Shown here piece after piece: positions 23,243 to 35,599 of a stretch of DNA of 64,000 nucleotides. A model generated the notes under the pieces. It saw only the letters and a program-made list of their open reading frames with translations, did not search any database and was not told where the DNA came from. The DNA comes from Ancylostoma caninum (taxonomy: Eukaryota; Nematoda; Chromadorea; Rhabditida; Ancylostomatidae), in assembly GCA_037903475.1 (NCBI GenBank), contig JBAJFG010000467.1, positions 1,116,001 through 1,180,000 on the forward strand, read 5' to 3'. The position numbers and the translations under genes were made by a program. The first letter of the stretch is position 1; every line of letters starts with the position of its first letter.

Positions 23243-25317
23243 TCACATCACGCACGGGGCTCGCTGATACGCGACACCATCAATATACCACCAAATGGGG
23301 AGTGACTTGAATGGGGAGCAGCCAAATCCTTCAGCATTTTTCGGCACATTCAACTGAATACCGAGTTTGCATTGATATCTCATCTCAAATAAAGACATTA
23401 GTATTGCGGAACCGTTGCGCAAACAGTAAACAGGCATCAACCTCCGTTGTGCTCTCAATGGAAGGATTATTAACGTGCAACCGGAATGCACTGTGAACTG
23501 TACGTCCGTTCTGCAGAAGTGTCGTTGCTATAGCAGCAACAGCTACAACATTTTTCCCCAAACCTTGAAGAACCAATGAAACGTCTGAACAAAAACGCTT
23601 TCACACAACTGGCTTTCATACAAATTAAAAAAAATTACCTGCTTCTGTCTCTTTTATCTCGCATTGCATTCTTGAAAAGAATATCGATAACGTTCCTTTG
23701 TCCGGCACTCAAATCCCTTAATTCGGCTGGGCCTGGATTCATCTCATTCTCAACCACGTTCATTGGCGTCCACGTATTTTTCCCAATTGCGCAGAACATT
23801 TTCTAGGGAACTTGGACCACATTCCGATTATGTTGAACCATTCGTCCTTAGGATTTTCTCAAATGCTTCACTGAAGCTATATCCGTAGATTTTTCATCCT
23901 TTGTGGGTGGTCTTTTTTGGTTTGTATATGCATATCTTTTATATTTGTTCCTCAGAAATAAAGGGGTCAGAAGGATTGTTATGCATAAGTATCTGAGACA
24001 ACCTCCGAATGCAAATGGCACCACTGTGCTCACAGCCACTGCTAGGCACCGGTCCTTTCATTAGAATCCACTTTAATATCTTCCATATACGTTCTATACA
24101 TGGTGCCAATTACCTTTGTTATGTTTGGGAAAGAGGTCACTTCTTTTCTCGTTAGGAGCACCTTCGTTAATGCGTACAATTCACCGAATTTTGGACGTTT
24201 ACTGACTTTACCTCTTTTCTTCAGCTTTCCATGAACAACAAAACCTCCACAAATGCACACCTCATTCAGATGTGTTGTTCTAAAACTTCAACCCAAGTGA
24301 GGTTTCTTGCATTCTCATCCACAGGGCAAAGTTTGAAACATCCTCATTTTCGAATGAGCAGTGAGCAATACCACTTTGAGAGCTGAACTGCAGTGGAAAC
24401 CCACAAATTCTATATGCATCCTCGATGTGATTCAGGAAGCATCGAACATAAACTGCACACATGTCAATGTCGGCCAGCATTCCACCTTTTTCATCTCTGC
24501 GTGTGTTATTCTTCGGTAGCGGCTCATAAGCTCTAAAATGATTTGATCGACTCCTTCGTATATGTACTTGTAAATATTTGGTCTCAAGTTTGAACAAATC
24601 ATGTTAATGTGACAGTTGTATAGAACCAACGCCAACGCCAGGTATTACAATGAATCACGTCAGCATTGCTAGCAAGAGTTTGCTTTGTACGACCCATATG
24701 ACATAACAACGATCATCTGGTCTTCTATTTGGAGGAAAGTCATCGTCAGACACACCATTTGCATCACGAACTCAGACCATTTGTATTGCGAAACTTCTTT
24801 GGAAGGCGCTTCTCACAAAGTTTCTCCCGGCATGCCAAATCCCCATGGCCTGCCCAAAATCCAAAACGTATATAAACGTACATATAGATATACGTATAAC
24901 GTATATATAGATTTTGGTGCACATTCATGGAGCCTTTTTTGTGTGATACTCCTTTTCTTCTTTGACTAGAAACAGAGGAATAGTGGTAGATATACACTGG
25001 TCTACCTCTTCTGCAGTGGTTATTTTGTCCGGAAGGATCACAAGAGTATGTGTATAAGGCAAACCGAGCTTTTGAAACTCAACAGGAGCTTGGTACGCAG
25101 AAACCTCTCCAAATATTTTACCAACTTTCAGGCTTTCAAAAATTGTTTCCTTTCCGTATAAAAGACTCCGACCTACAAAAGCGGATCTGGTATCTAGCTG
25201 TCGAAATTTGCGGGAATATTCTTCTCCATTCCAAGCCGTTCGAAGCTTCCTGTGAACGTGAGAAATAAGTCTGGTTTCCTCAATCACCGCGCAATAGCCA
25301 TTGTTAAGGGAAACCAT
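23243..25317 (-). pseudogene. Decayed Helitron Rep-helicase
   Basis: Pieces of one protein occur in the right order on the minus strand but in shifting frames. Near 25070-24950, VEFQKLGLPYTHTLVIL and TTAEEVDQC match the Rep/HUH-type helitron-like N domain. Near 24850, LCEKRLPKKFRN; near 24600, NCHINMICSNLRPNIYKY; near 24420, YRICGFPLQF; near 24190, KFGELYALTKVLL. Near 23700, LSAGQRNVIDILF and at 23550-23460 VVAVAAIATTLLQNGRTVHS belong to the PIF1-family helicase; near 23400, DEISMQTRYS is the Walker B region. The Walker A GTGKT is missing, with LQGLGKN joined directly to VVAVA. Multiple frameshifts and stops show it is inactive. The family assignment rests on recalled motif order, not on a search. 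Confidence 0.82.
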
Positions 25318-25329
25318 CCAGTAGATGGA

Positions 25330-25882
25330 GTGGTCGCTGTCCTTCGCGGGAAGAACGGGAGACCTCTACGTTAACGCAAAGTCCTCGGCAGTAGTAGTGG
25401 ATGGGGAAGCGTTGTTTCGTGCCGTTCCATCGTTCCATCCAACTCAGCGGTCCGGAATAGATTCACTCGACAAGTTCCTGCGACTGAATTTTAAAGCATA
25501 TCTTCAGAAATTTCTACACTATCATAATGGTGCTCTCCAAAAGGAGAATGGTGACAGAAATGAGTTCTGCCCCTTCCAAACTTATCCAAACTAGAAACTA
25601 AAACAAAAACCAATTTGCGTTTCACCGGGGAGGACTGTGACAGGCAAAATTTATGCTGGCGAAGCGGAAAAGTTGAACTGAAAAGCTAAGAGCATTGCCC
25701 GACAGCATGGAATTCTTGGTTCCCTTCATGCATCTGTATGCCAACTTTCCGCGCGGCCAGCACAAATTTTGTCTCAGATGATAAGAGGAATTTCTCAACG
25801 AGTTAACGCGGGAAAGTGTGCAGCAACTAAAAAGAATTGAGAAGACATCGAGTAAAACGGCCTGCATTCAATATTTAAAGTG
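25330..25882. other. Helitron flank, no intact frame
   Basis: This stretch lies upstream of the Rep fragment on the minus strand and may contain further decayed Helitron N-terminal sequence. The plus frame 25325-25594 and minus frame 25622-25867 show no domain. Confidence 0.35.
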
Positions 25883-26493
25883 GAGAGATCGGTACTATTG
25901 TACTTGAGCGGCCCCACTATCGAGCCCAAACTCAAAACCATGGATTCCTCTGAAAACTTGCATACAGGGGTAATTGGATGTGCTGATCACGAATATCATA
26001 TTCATTTCGCATGGTGGTATCGACTTTATTGATTTTATCGATTTTTTTTTGCAGGTTCGACTCGTATCTCAAATCTCTCTGAAAATATGCATTTATAGGC
26101 TTTTGAAGTTGCTGATCACGAATATAATAACCGTTTAGCATCGTAGTCTCGATTTCGTTGGTTTCTCCAGATTTTTATCTGCAGGGCGATGTAATCGCCG
26201 ACTTTACAGGAGTTTTCCCCATCAGGTCGATCTTTTATTGCGAAATCTTCATCATATTTGTAACCAGCACCTTCAGAAACCCCAGCAGGCAAGTTTTCAG
26301 ATAGATCCGGAAGGAGGTCCATACTGGGGGAAACATTGATAAAATCAATGGAATCAATACTACCATGCGAAATGAATATGATATTCGTGATCAGCACATC
26401 GGATTACCCCCGTATGCATGTTTTCAGAGGAATCCATGATTTTGAGTTTGAGCTCGATAGTGGGGCCGCCCAAGTACAATAATACCGAGAGAT
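25883..26493. mobile_element. Long-TIR element, copy 1
   Basis: About 160 bases at each end are inverted copies. The left GTACTTGAGCGGCCCCACTA pairs with the right TAGTGGGGCCGCCCAAGTAC, and further in ATGGATTCCTCTGAAAAC pairs with GTTTTCAGAGGAATCCAT. The middle contains repeated TATTGATTTTATCGATTTT-type phrases. Length is about 610 bp with no coding capacity. A diverged copy lies at about 33190-33720. Confidence 0.8.
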
Positions 26494-26865
26494 CCCGTAC
26501 GAATGATAATGCAAAAGTTGGAATCTAATGGATCGACTCTGGCGTCTCTGCGCTGCTCACCTGCAGTGGATCCCGCCGCGACATTTTGAAAGCCAAATAG
26601 TTGCTACAAAGCCTCTTTTCGGACGGATGGTCGGCGGGTGGGCGGGCACGACACCTCGTTTTGGGCCTGGATGCATCGTTGAGATTACACAAGGCAGAAA
26701 CGTTGACACCGTGTTAGGGATGAGCTAATCTTCGGAATCGTTGACAAAGTGATAGCAATCGGTGAATCTGTGTAGTGTTAGCAAATTTACCATGGGTAAT
26801 CATCAATGATGCACGCGGCCCCTGTACATAATGCGAGTATGTAGTTACTTAGTGCCATTCTGGCT
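26494..26865. other. No gene recognised
   Basis: Intergenic sequence between two repeats. Plus frame 26528-26728 has no recognisable domain. Confidence 0.4.
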
Positions 26866-27680
26866 GTCTCACTTACGCAGGACTTCCAGACATCTATTGG
26901 TATGCTCGCTTCGCTCGCATACTTCCCAGTGAACTCAAATAATCTACGAACCCTTTCAAAAGGTGAGAATCTGTATCTTTCCGAGAAGCGCCAATATTCT
27001 AGTAGGAATCCCTTGAACTCGCAAGAGGTAGCCCTTCCATCCCAGCAAAGTAATGTCCTTTAGTTAGGGCTGGGGGCAATGAACAACTAGATATAAGCGA
27101 ATCATTGAAAATTTTCTTGAAGTAATTTTTGCCTAGCTGGTGGTGGTGGTGTTAATTCGAGTGATGAAGGTCTACCGGTGTAAAGAAGCAGAATGAAGGG
27201 TTTGGTCGATTCAGACACAAATGGTGTGGAATGAGGAAGGAGAATGAATGGAAGGAAATAATTTCTAATTTGGTCTAGAGGGATATGTAGAAGGGAAGGG
27301 CGATGCGAGCGTCGGCACACTTCTCATACTGAAATGAACCCATGTCGCGGGGTGTCCTCCCTTTTTTCGACGCCGTAGCACCCCCCCCCCCCACGTTGTT
27401 GAACCCGTCTTGTGACGTTTCCCCACTTTTGAGCATCCGGCGCACCCTTATCGTAGCAGTGACATCTCCCTTACTTTTGAGCGCCGGTGCACCCTCGACA
27501 CAGCGCTGCATCCCACTCTGCTCTCCGCGATTTATTAGAGCTTCTCTCTATTCTTTGAACCTCAACATATCCATACCTTCCCTCTCATGGGACTTCATAA
27601 TCAGCATTCTGACTAATTACGAAATTTCGTTTCATACACACACATAAATACATGCATACATACACACACGAAGTGAGCAC
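26866..27680 (-). mobile_element. Minisatellite-bearing element, copy 1 (decayed end)
   Basis: On the minus strand it ends with GCGAGCGAAGCGAGC, then a decayed hairpin and AGCCAGA. Its body to the right carries region A (about 27120-27270, with GATTCAGACACAAATGG), about two units of the GCCGGCGCACCC-type minisatellite (27400-27510), region C (27550-27625, beginning TCTTTGAACCTCAACATATC) and a CA-rich tract. The same order occurs at 51222-52495. The architecture resembles non-autonomous Helitron/Helentron elements. Confidence 0.6.
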
Positions 27681-27931
27681 GTTAGTGTAAGTCTTGATAT
27701 CTAGTTACTGTGGTCCTTTTCGTTTGATCTTCGCGCTCGTTGGTTTTTTCTGTTCTGTTAAATAAGATTTAATTAATTTGAACCTTCCCTCGATTTTCAA
27801 GGTGATTTTTTCTACCACCTAAACTTTCGAAGAAGGGTGGGAGCTTCGCAAGATGTTGATTTTCACAAGGGGGGGAGGGGGTGGTTTGGGCCAGCGAAGA
27901 CTTCGTTCCTGGTGGGGCGTGACTGGAACCA

Positions 27932-30900
27932 GGGATGAGCTTAATTTCGACTTCCGCAACTTCCGATATTAGGTGTTTTTTGGACTTCCGACTTCCAAAA
28001 AATGGCAAAAAAAAAAAGCAGGAAATTTTTGAAAGTCTTGGATGATGATGTAAATTTCGTTTTATCTCAAGGTTACCGCTAATTTTGTGAAGTTTTAAAG
28101 AACTAGCCGGCATTGCCAGCACAATACGGCAGTCGTGAACCAAAACTGAAGCTTCCCAGACGCGGACTTTTTCCACACAAGATTTGCTGCTCCAAATGGG
28201 ATGTAATACAGGACGGCAACAGTCTTTAACCAAAACATTCGTCATGAGTTCTTTTCTGGAGTTTTTGTAAATGAATTTATGTTGAACTAATGGCCAAGTT
28301 CTTGCTGTGGGTTCCATACTATGCACACATCACTATATGCATTAATGAAATCACATTGCCAAAAATTCAGCCAGGAGTAAAAGAGGATCTGCTCAACATT
28401 TAGAACCTTCTAAAAGAACCGATGAAAAAATTGAAGTTGTCCGTTCCCGTCCACTTCACGCATAATGTTAACTAGCTAAACAGCATTTGATCAAACAAAA
28501 ACCAGAGATCCTTCAGTTCTTTTAAAATAGAAGAGCCGCACAGAGTAGCGCTGAAAAGATACCAAAACTGAGCGAGATGAATCCCTAGAAGACACACTTG
28601 TAATTGGAGGTATGATATGAGAAACTGAGCAGTAGTACTCAATATTCTTTTTCATGAGACATTTTTCTGTTTAAAATGTGATGTATTCAGTCTGAAGAGC
28701 TTTATTTCAAACCTATGAATTTTTATTATCTGAAAATTGCTTCAGTCCTGCGCAACCACTTATGTTTTGTTGAGCGGTCCTTCATCTTTCATTTATCCTT
28801 TAATTTCGAATCGATACCACTATTTACTGAGATAAAGTATCGCACACATGCGTAGGACTACTCCAGGGCACCCGGAGGGCTTGGTCAGGAGACCCGGTCT
28901 GTTACAGGCCGGAAGTCCTGATTTAGTCCTTCACAAGTCCCGGTTCCCTCCTCCGCATATTCCAACTGGGGTTTCTTGAACAAATCGTATCACCTCCACT
29001 ACCGCTCGAGGATTTCGAATTGAGCTACCGATCACTTACCATGCTCTTCGATTGCTTCACAGTCCGCCGCTTTACCTCTGCTCCATCCGTGCCCACAGCC
29101 GAGGGACTACTCGAGGCATCCACTAATGTTTTTATCACAGTGCATTTCCAAGAGAAGGGAATGTTACAGAGCCCTATCTAAACCAATCAGACCGAACGTT
29201 GAATACATAACTCCTAAGGGCCTATGGAGATTTTAGTACTGTTTCCGCCAAGAACTATAAACTGTTTTACCGTTCACACCGATTTCATTGAGTTTGGTTA
29301 ATTTTGTCCAGAAATCGTTGGTGACATGTCTACTGGGTTGTTTGATACGCTGTACACAAATATAGCTACAGTTTCGTATAAAAGTATACGTTAAACCATT
29401 AAATTTATCGAGTTCTACGTTTTTGATCGGGGATATTGAGTACATGCCCACTGAGGTTTTCCAATGCGCTGAACACAAAAATGACGAGAATTTTGGCAAA
29501 ATATTGGCTCATTGACTGTTTATTAGTCTTTTTATTCGAACTGATTTTCAGCTCTCGTTCAGGGGTGAGTCAGTGAGCAAATGTGCTTTATGTGCATGAA
29601 ACGTCCACCCACTTTCGAATTGCATGGTCCCATACAATGTAATGTCTCATGAAACCCATGAAAATCTACCTTGAAAAATCACAGAGACGAGCAACTCCAC
29701 GCTGGTTTCGTGGGCTTAGCCCCCTTTTGCCATAGTTCTGGTCTTAAAGACTAAACAACAGTCTCACTAAGAGTATTCTCTCAGTGGTGCGTACCTGCGG
29801 CAGGTTTTGACTTATACATTAATATAGAGAAAATCTTTCTGATTGCAAAAGAGAGCAATTTTCGGCGTTGTGGGGAAGTACGAGAAGACTTCAGCTCTCG
29901 ATTTCCTCGTGCGACATTCGTTTCTCCGAGCAACAAGAGAAGTGCTAATTCGGCCTTGGCCTCTTGAAAACAAGGTCACCCTTTTTGAAGTCTGTCATGT
30001 ATACTACTGTTCACGCCAGTTCACACTGACTTTCTCACCATAAAAATCTCGAAAGCCATATTTGAGGGAAGACTCTGTTGCTGTTAGGGCACACACAGAG
30101 TTAAAACGCTATATTCGGGTGTGGGACATGATGAGGCAAAATGGGGCGGTGCCATCCCGCCCTTTGGCGTCGACTCGTCCCCACTCACGCTCAGGTTTGC
30201 ATGGACAAGTATGATGAAATCGCGCGCGAATCAGTGCTAGTAGGTCCTGAAGGGCGGCGCGAGGGTTTCATCGAACCAATCGCAGACACATCGCCCACCC
30301 ACTTCTGCCTCATCATGATCCACACCCCTATATTCTGTGTCAGGAACCAAAATAGATGCTTTTGTGAGTAGGAAGTCTGCTCAAATTCTATAAGAGACAC
30401 TTCAAAGACTTAAGTAATGAACGCCGTTTTTACAGTGAATATGACAATAAGAAGCTCAATAAAAATTATTATGAGAAAAATTTCCAGAGCGAGTATAACT
30501 ATAAAAAGCGTATTATACGATAGTGTAGGAGAAGTATGGACTGCAGAGCTACAAGTAGTGGAAAAATAGGCAGAACTCAGTGCTCTGTGAGGTTATGCAT
30601 CGGGGAGTTCTCCTATTACCTGCCATGTCCCTCCGCACCTATCCGAGGTTTTTATCAAAGTTCGGGGTTATGTCGCACCCCCGACTACATCCTCCGCAAG
30701 TCCCGATGGATTTTCGGGCTTAGATCGCACCCTCGACTACCTCCACCGCATATCCCGAAGCAGGCGGTCACCGCATGACCAATGAACTTCCTTAAGAAAT
30801 GAAGGCTAGTGTCATCTGCATGTCCTGACATTTTTGTCTGAGTATGAAAGTAATTAGATAGAATTATGAGCTGAATACCAGTTAGTCTAGCAAAACATGA

Positions 30901-31074
30901 TTCGCACCAACCCTACGCGCCCTCACTTCACGCATGTATACGTACACACATTGGACTCTCCGTTCTTCCGACTCCCGACTTCCGGCACTTCCGGTAATCC
31001 AGTCATTTTTGGGGCTTCCGACTTCCAGCTTCAGAGTTTCGAATTTTTGAATCTGACTTCCGCTCATCCCTGAT
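27932..31074. mobile_element. Candidate hAT-like element, degenerate
   Basis: Ends are CAGGGATGAGC (27932) and GCTCATCCCTG (31074), the same terminus as the short element at 50128-50234. Just inside both ends the word GACTTCCG and its variants recur. The 8-bp flanks match at only 4 of 8 positions. The interior has a minus-strand frame at 27769-28326 with no recognised domain. It may be a single old element or two unrelated end fragments. Confidence 0.4.
28400..30880. other. No gene recognised
   Basis: Mostly AT-rich, with degenerate phrases repeated around 30600-30780 (CGGGGTTATGTCGCACCC and related). No exon series with consistent phase was found on either strand. Confidence 0.4.
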
Positions 31075-31253
31075 TGAATTCATTGTTCTATATACTGTAA
31101 CTCACACTTTTTGTGACTCTGTCCCTGGGAAATACCTACTAGGTAGTATGGAGTAGCGAGCGGGCGCCAAAAGAGTAGAAAAGAAAAAGAGTAGGAAAAA
31201 AGTTTTACCTGACTGAGTCGTGCGAGACATGAGAGGACGTGGACTTACTTGAC

Positions 31254-31317
31254 ATGACCCGCAGGAGTATTTTCAGGCGGATTTGACGTGATCCGCAGGA
31301 GTATTTTCAGGAGGAGT
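31254..31317. repeat. Two-unit direct repeat
   Basis: CATGACCCGCAGGAGTATTT and the following TTCAGGCGG recur as GTGATCCGCAGGAGTATTT and TTCAGGAGG about 32 bases later. Function unknown. Confidence 0.6.
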
Positions 31318-31527
31318 AATAATTGCTTTGATTGCCCTCACTGCTAACAGGAAACAGTGAATGATTGCAAGGGTCGGAGTAAGCGGCAGTCTTACTATAA
31401 TGAAAAGAAAACATTTCTTGACTTTGACAAGGACATCCTGACTAGGACACCTTCTAGCAAGATCTTACTCGTGTAGAAAAATTGAGGTCAATAATTTATC
31501 GAAAGTCCTTTGTAATTTTGTACAGAG

Positions 31528-33991
31528 TTATCCTTCAAGCAGCTTCGACATAGTGTATACGTTCTGGATGAGCCCTTTCGCCCTCTCAATCATAGGCTCG
31601 ATGTCTTCTTTGTTCTTTGTGGCTATCACCTGTAAAAATGTAGAAACTGGAGCTGAGAGTGTATTCGACACTGCAAAATCCATCCGTTCTCACCTTCGAA
31701 AAGAAAGTCACCATTGCGAGAGGGAAAAACGTATCGAACGCTTTGCGTACTACATCCATAGTGATATGGTAATCCTCAGGTGAGTTGGCTACCAAGTGTG
31801 CATGGTATTCCTCAAGCAGTGCCGTTGTGCAATCAAGCCTATCCTAAACGATGAAGCAGCATTTTGTGGATTCCGTCGAAATCCGGCCTTCTTGCGCTGA
31901 CCAACCTTGGTCGAGAGGTTCCAGCAGATCGCCTTCGCAATATCTTCTCCAAAACATCCAGAGTGGCTCTCTAAAAAAAACTTAGGGTAGTCGAAATCAA
32001 TTGATGAACTTCCAAAAAGTAGTGTTTCAAAAGTGTGGTTGAAAAAAGGTGGCTGGAGAACATAGACACATTTTCAGAAGTAACGAGACGTCTTAAGAGC
32101 GGAATAAAATGCTCTACAATGTCGAAAATTTCTTGAGAGTCAAAATTTGGCATTCGTTTTTTTAGGACGGGGATTATCCAGTAGTCGGTCAGGAAATCCT
32201 TAGACTTCATATGAACTTCTTTGAAAAAAAGCAAAAAAAAACGAAGGAATGATTCGTTGAGAAGCGTCTTTAACCCACATCTTTCGTGGAATGATGCCAC
32301 CCAAACTTTCCGGGAATAGCTAGGTTGTGCCTGGATTTTCCTGGTTTTCTGCCGTGTCATGCAAACTCAGCATTAAATGTTTCGCATTTTTTAAACACTG
32401 ATACATCAAATATTCCCAAAGTGCTGTATTTCTGGCCAACCATCCTATAAAAACGACTCAACACTGCATCTTGCCAAAATGTGCATAATCTCGGCATAGA
32501 CTCCAAAAGGTTGCTAGACTTTCTATCTATCAAACTCAGTCCATATGACATCGATAGCTTGGCTGACTTAATTTTCTCCCACAGACTCCGATTGACTGAC
32601 CTGTACATATATAAATGCGCTTATAACTAAGCCTTGCTACCGCGAACAATTTTGAAACATGCGATGTGGAAATGGAAAAAGGCTCCTCTCTATTAGTTGG
32701 TAATGGACATGTTTTCCTTTAGAAATGTAATGAACATACGCAAGAGCTACAAAGAAAGGAAATTCCTCCAACCTGTCCAGTCAATCACAGCTGCTACCCG
32801 GTGATCTTTGCTGTCATTGACTATAAACACATTGGATGCGTATGGCTCTCCATGCACGAATACTCTCGGCGGCAGTTTCTCTGCAGCTTCGGTAGATGTG
32901 ACTTGCAGGTATTCGGCTGAGAAGTATTTGGCCGTTTCCTGCAAAATAACTTCGAGAATGAGGAGGACATAGGACGATGAGAGCAAGACAGTAAGATTCC
33001 TCTTGATATAGCGTCAGTTTTCATTGGGAAAGAATGCAGAAAAATGTAAATAAGATGAGGTGTATGTCATGTTATCGTCGATCAGCGTCGAAAAACCACT
33101 ACCGCCCACATGCTCAAAAAAAAAAGAAAAAATCTCTGAAAGTTGTGTGCAGAGGAAATCGAGGATGATGATTACTGCATAGTATAATAGTATACCCATT
33201 TTACATGATGGTGTCAATTTTATTGCTTTTATGGATTTTTCATGTTTGGACCATTTCTCAGGTCTCTCTGAAGAAATGCATACAGGGGTTTCTGAAGGTG
33301 ATGATCACAAATATGATAGCCTGTTTGGATTACGTACAATATCGAGTCCACCGATTTTCTACTTATTTCTTTCTGAGGAGCGGTGTACTTTTGCAATTTC
33401 CTGGAGTTTTCGCTTTTGAACAGATCTTTTTATGCCAAATGATTTTCATATCTGTAATCAGCGCCTTCAAAAACTATTGTGTGCAGGCTTTCTGACAAAT
33501 CCGAGAGCGGAGTTAAGCCTGAAGAAAGTCGATGAAGTCAGTAAAATCAATAGCACTATGCAAAATAGGCATGAGCAGCACCAGCACGACTAGCACCCTT
33601 GACCAGCTCTGTGTGCAAGTTCTCGAGCAAATTTGTGCTCTTAAATTTGAGCTTGGTAGTGTGATTGCTGAAAAACAAGTACGTACAATGGCACCCTAAA
33701 CATCTCCTGATCAGTGCTGATATTCATACGGGACAACTATGTTAGACATTTTTTTAACCACATGTACGTATAGGTTTCACATCGAACTGCTGGATTAAGC
33801 TCTTGAACTTCATCCGTAACGTAACATGGGTCAAAAGCGCATGCTTGTTAAAAATAAAACAAAGAAGTAGAAATACAGGGTATCAAAAAGTTTCCGGCCT
33901 AGACCACTTGAAGATTAGCTACCTCTCAGAGGAAATAAATGTGCATCTCTCCAAGAGCAGAACACTCTTCTGAGAGGTTTGTTCTCTCTCT

Positions 33992-34033
<42 letters not shown>

Positions 34034-35592
34034 GGTTGGTTACCAGAGTCTTGTCAGAGTAGTATTCAACTCACAACAAAACGTGAGTGATCAACATCGT
34101 GGCGTTCGAAGAAGTTCATCATGTCGTGGTAGTTCGCCACCAGATATGCGTAATAAGATGGAGGTAGGTCTGCAACCTGGAAGAAGTGTGGATAATCAGC
34201 GAAGTGCTCACCTGGTGATAATACCAAGCCATTACCGTAGTACTCCAGCCCGTGTGCTTCATTGAGACCGTGTGAAGTACAGCTAAGTGTCGTAAGAGGT
34301 CTCTCACTGCGTCAACCTTAGAAGGAATGGTCATAATCATAGAACTTTTTGGCTTCCTGCTGGTTAGCAGAATTGCAGGAAAGACACTTCATGAAAGTTC
34401 ATCTGTCCTCACCGACAAACCCTTAATGGCATCCTGTTGCACTCCTCGCTCACCGATGTCCTCCATTACTACTACGCCACTAAAGTCTTTTGTTTGTCGT
34501 TTTATGTGAAAAATCCTGGGTGATGGTAATCTTGAATACTTTTGAGTCCAGTCGTATACGTTGCACTCTCTGGAAAACACCTTCAGAAGCTAAAGCCTCT
34601 AACGAAATGGAAGGATTCACCTTTTAAACATAAGATAATGGTATTTGGCTTCTTCATCATCGCGGAGATCTTTGGAAGCCAGAGTTTTGAGAACGACGCT
34701 CTTTGGTAGCTCTTCATCCTCCCACCCGAAAGTTACCCGCAAAACAGTGGATGTGGCATATTCTGGAACAAGACTTTTCTCTCTACCTGTCACGTGCCTG
34801 GAAGACCTATCCTCTCCTTTGGATTTAATTAAAAAACTAATTTGAATCTAAAACAGGGTCAGTGCTTCAAGATATAGAACAACCAAATACAGCCAGGCTG
34901 TTGCTTGAGTTATGACTCAAACTATGTATTTCGTTATTTTTCGAAAGGTGTTTACTCTCCAACCATGTCAAAAATATTGGTCAGAGCGTCCGGATACGAC
35001 TACATGAAATGCACTGGACGCAGGCCTAGGCGTATCTATTTTGCCTTCGACATTACCAAGGCTACGTCATAATTTAGCGCATCTTGAAAAAAGTGCAAAA
35101 AATAACTTCAGAACGCCGACTGCGAGCATTTCATTGAATTGAGGTCCTGTCTGGCACCTCTGTTGCGGCTGTTTTTGAACTTTGGCTAATTCAGGCAGCA
35201 ATGGAAGGTTTAGTTTGTTGCGTCATTGAACTAGAACGGAGCGGCAAAAACTACACATAACAGAATTCGTTTTTGCATGTTCTCCCTGCAAATATGCGAA
35301 GCTTGCACAAATTCAGAGAAAAAATGAGAGAACGCCAAAGAAGTAAAAAAAGAAGTTTGCTACATATTTTTGCATTCATTTGTTAAGTATAATATATCTA
35401 CGTTAGTTAATCAATTTTCAAGTCGCACCATCCCACTTAGGACGATTCAGTCGCTCTGTGATCCACTGCGGCTCCTCTTCGAAATTTTTGTTGAATTTGT
35501 CAGCGAACGTCTGCAGCAACCATTGCAGCGAAACGTCGGTCCCGCATAAGTAGTCCTGATTCTCTTGCACTTCTTGGTCCGTTGATCGATCA
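31528..35592 (-). CDS. CHK-kinase-like (DUF1679-type) protein
   Basis: Belongs to the choline/ecdysteroid-kinase-like small-molecule kinase family, expanded in nematodes; substrate unknown. Exons (minus): 35592-35429, 34762-34621, 34569-34413, 34316-34212, 34176-34075, 32938-32773, 31970-31906, 31843-31694, 31629-31528 (stop). All junctions are GT-AG with matching phase, about 383 aa; the first exon with ATG was not found. Motifs in order: GTDVSLQWLL; TVLRVTFGWEDEELPKSVVL (Lys-containing strand); ECNVYDW; VVVMEDI; LRHLAVLHTVS; VHGEPYASNVFIV (catalytic loop); AAVIDWT (metal-binding Asp). The catalytic loop has HGE where the family normally has HGD, so activity is doubtful. The stretch between residues encoded by 34075 and 32938 seems slightly short for the family, and the intron there contains a transposon copy, so a small exon may be lost or missed. 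Confidence 0.85.
31985..32608 (-). other. Coding-like sequence inside CHK gene intron
   Basis: Two minus-strand frames (32357-32608 and 31971-32360) are open in the intron between the catalytic-loop exon and the next exon. The second contains DFLTDYWIIPVLKKRMPN and SQEIFDIVEHFIPLLRRL, which read like the segment preceding the catalytic loop in this family. It follows a T-rich stretch ending CAAAG. It may be an exon of a partial paralogue, an alternative exon or chance. No in-phase splice donor was found for it. Confidence 0.35.
33190..33720. mobile_element. Long-TIR element, copy 2, in CHK gene intron
   Basis: Phrases such as GAAATGCATACAGGGGTTTCTG, GTGATGATCACAAATATGAT and AAAATCAATAGCACTATGC parallel the element at 25883-26493. 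The copy is diverged. It occupies the intron between CHK exons at 34075 and 32938. Confidence 0.6.
33989..34029. repeat. (CT)n microsatellite
   Basis: A run of about 20 CT units within the same intron of the CHK-like gene. Confidence 0.9.
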
Positions 35593-35599
35593 CTGAAGC

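Noticed and set aside
27769..28326. 185-codon minus frame
   Set aside because: Composition shifts along its length, and it crosses a candidate hAT terminus; no domain recognised.
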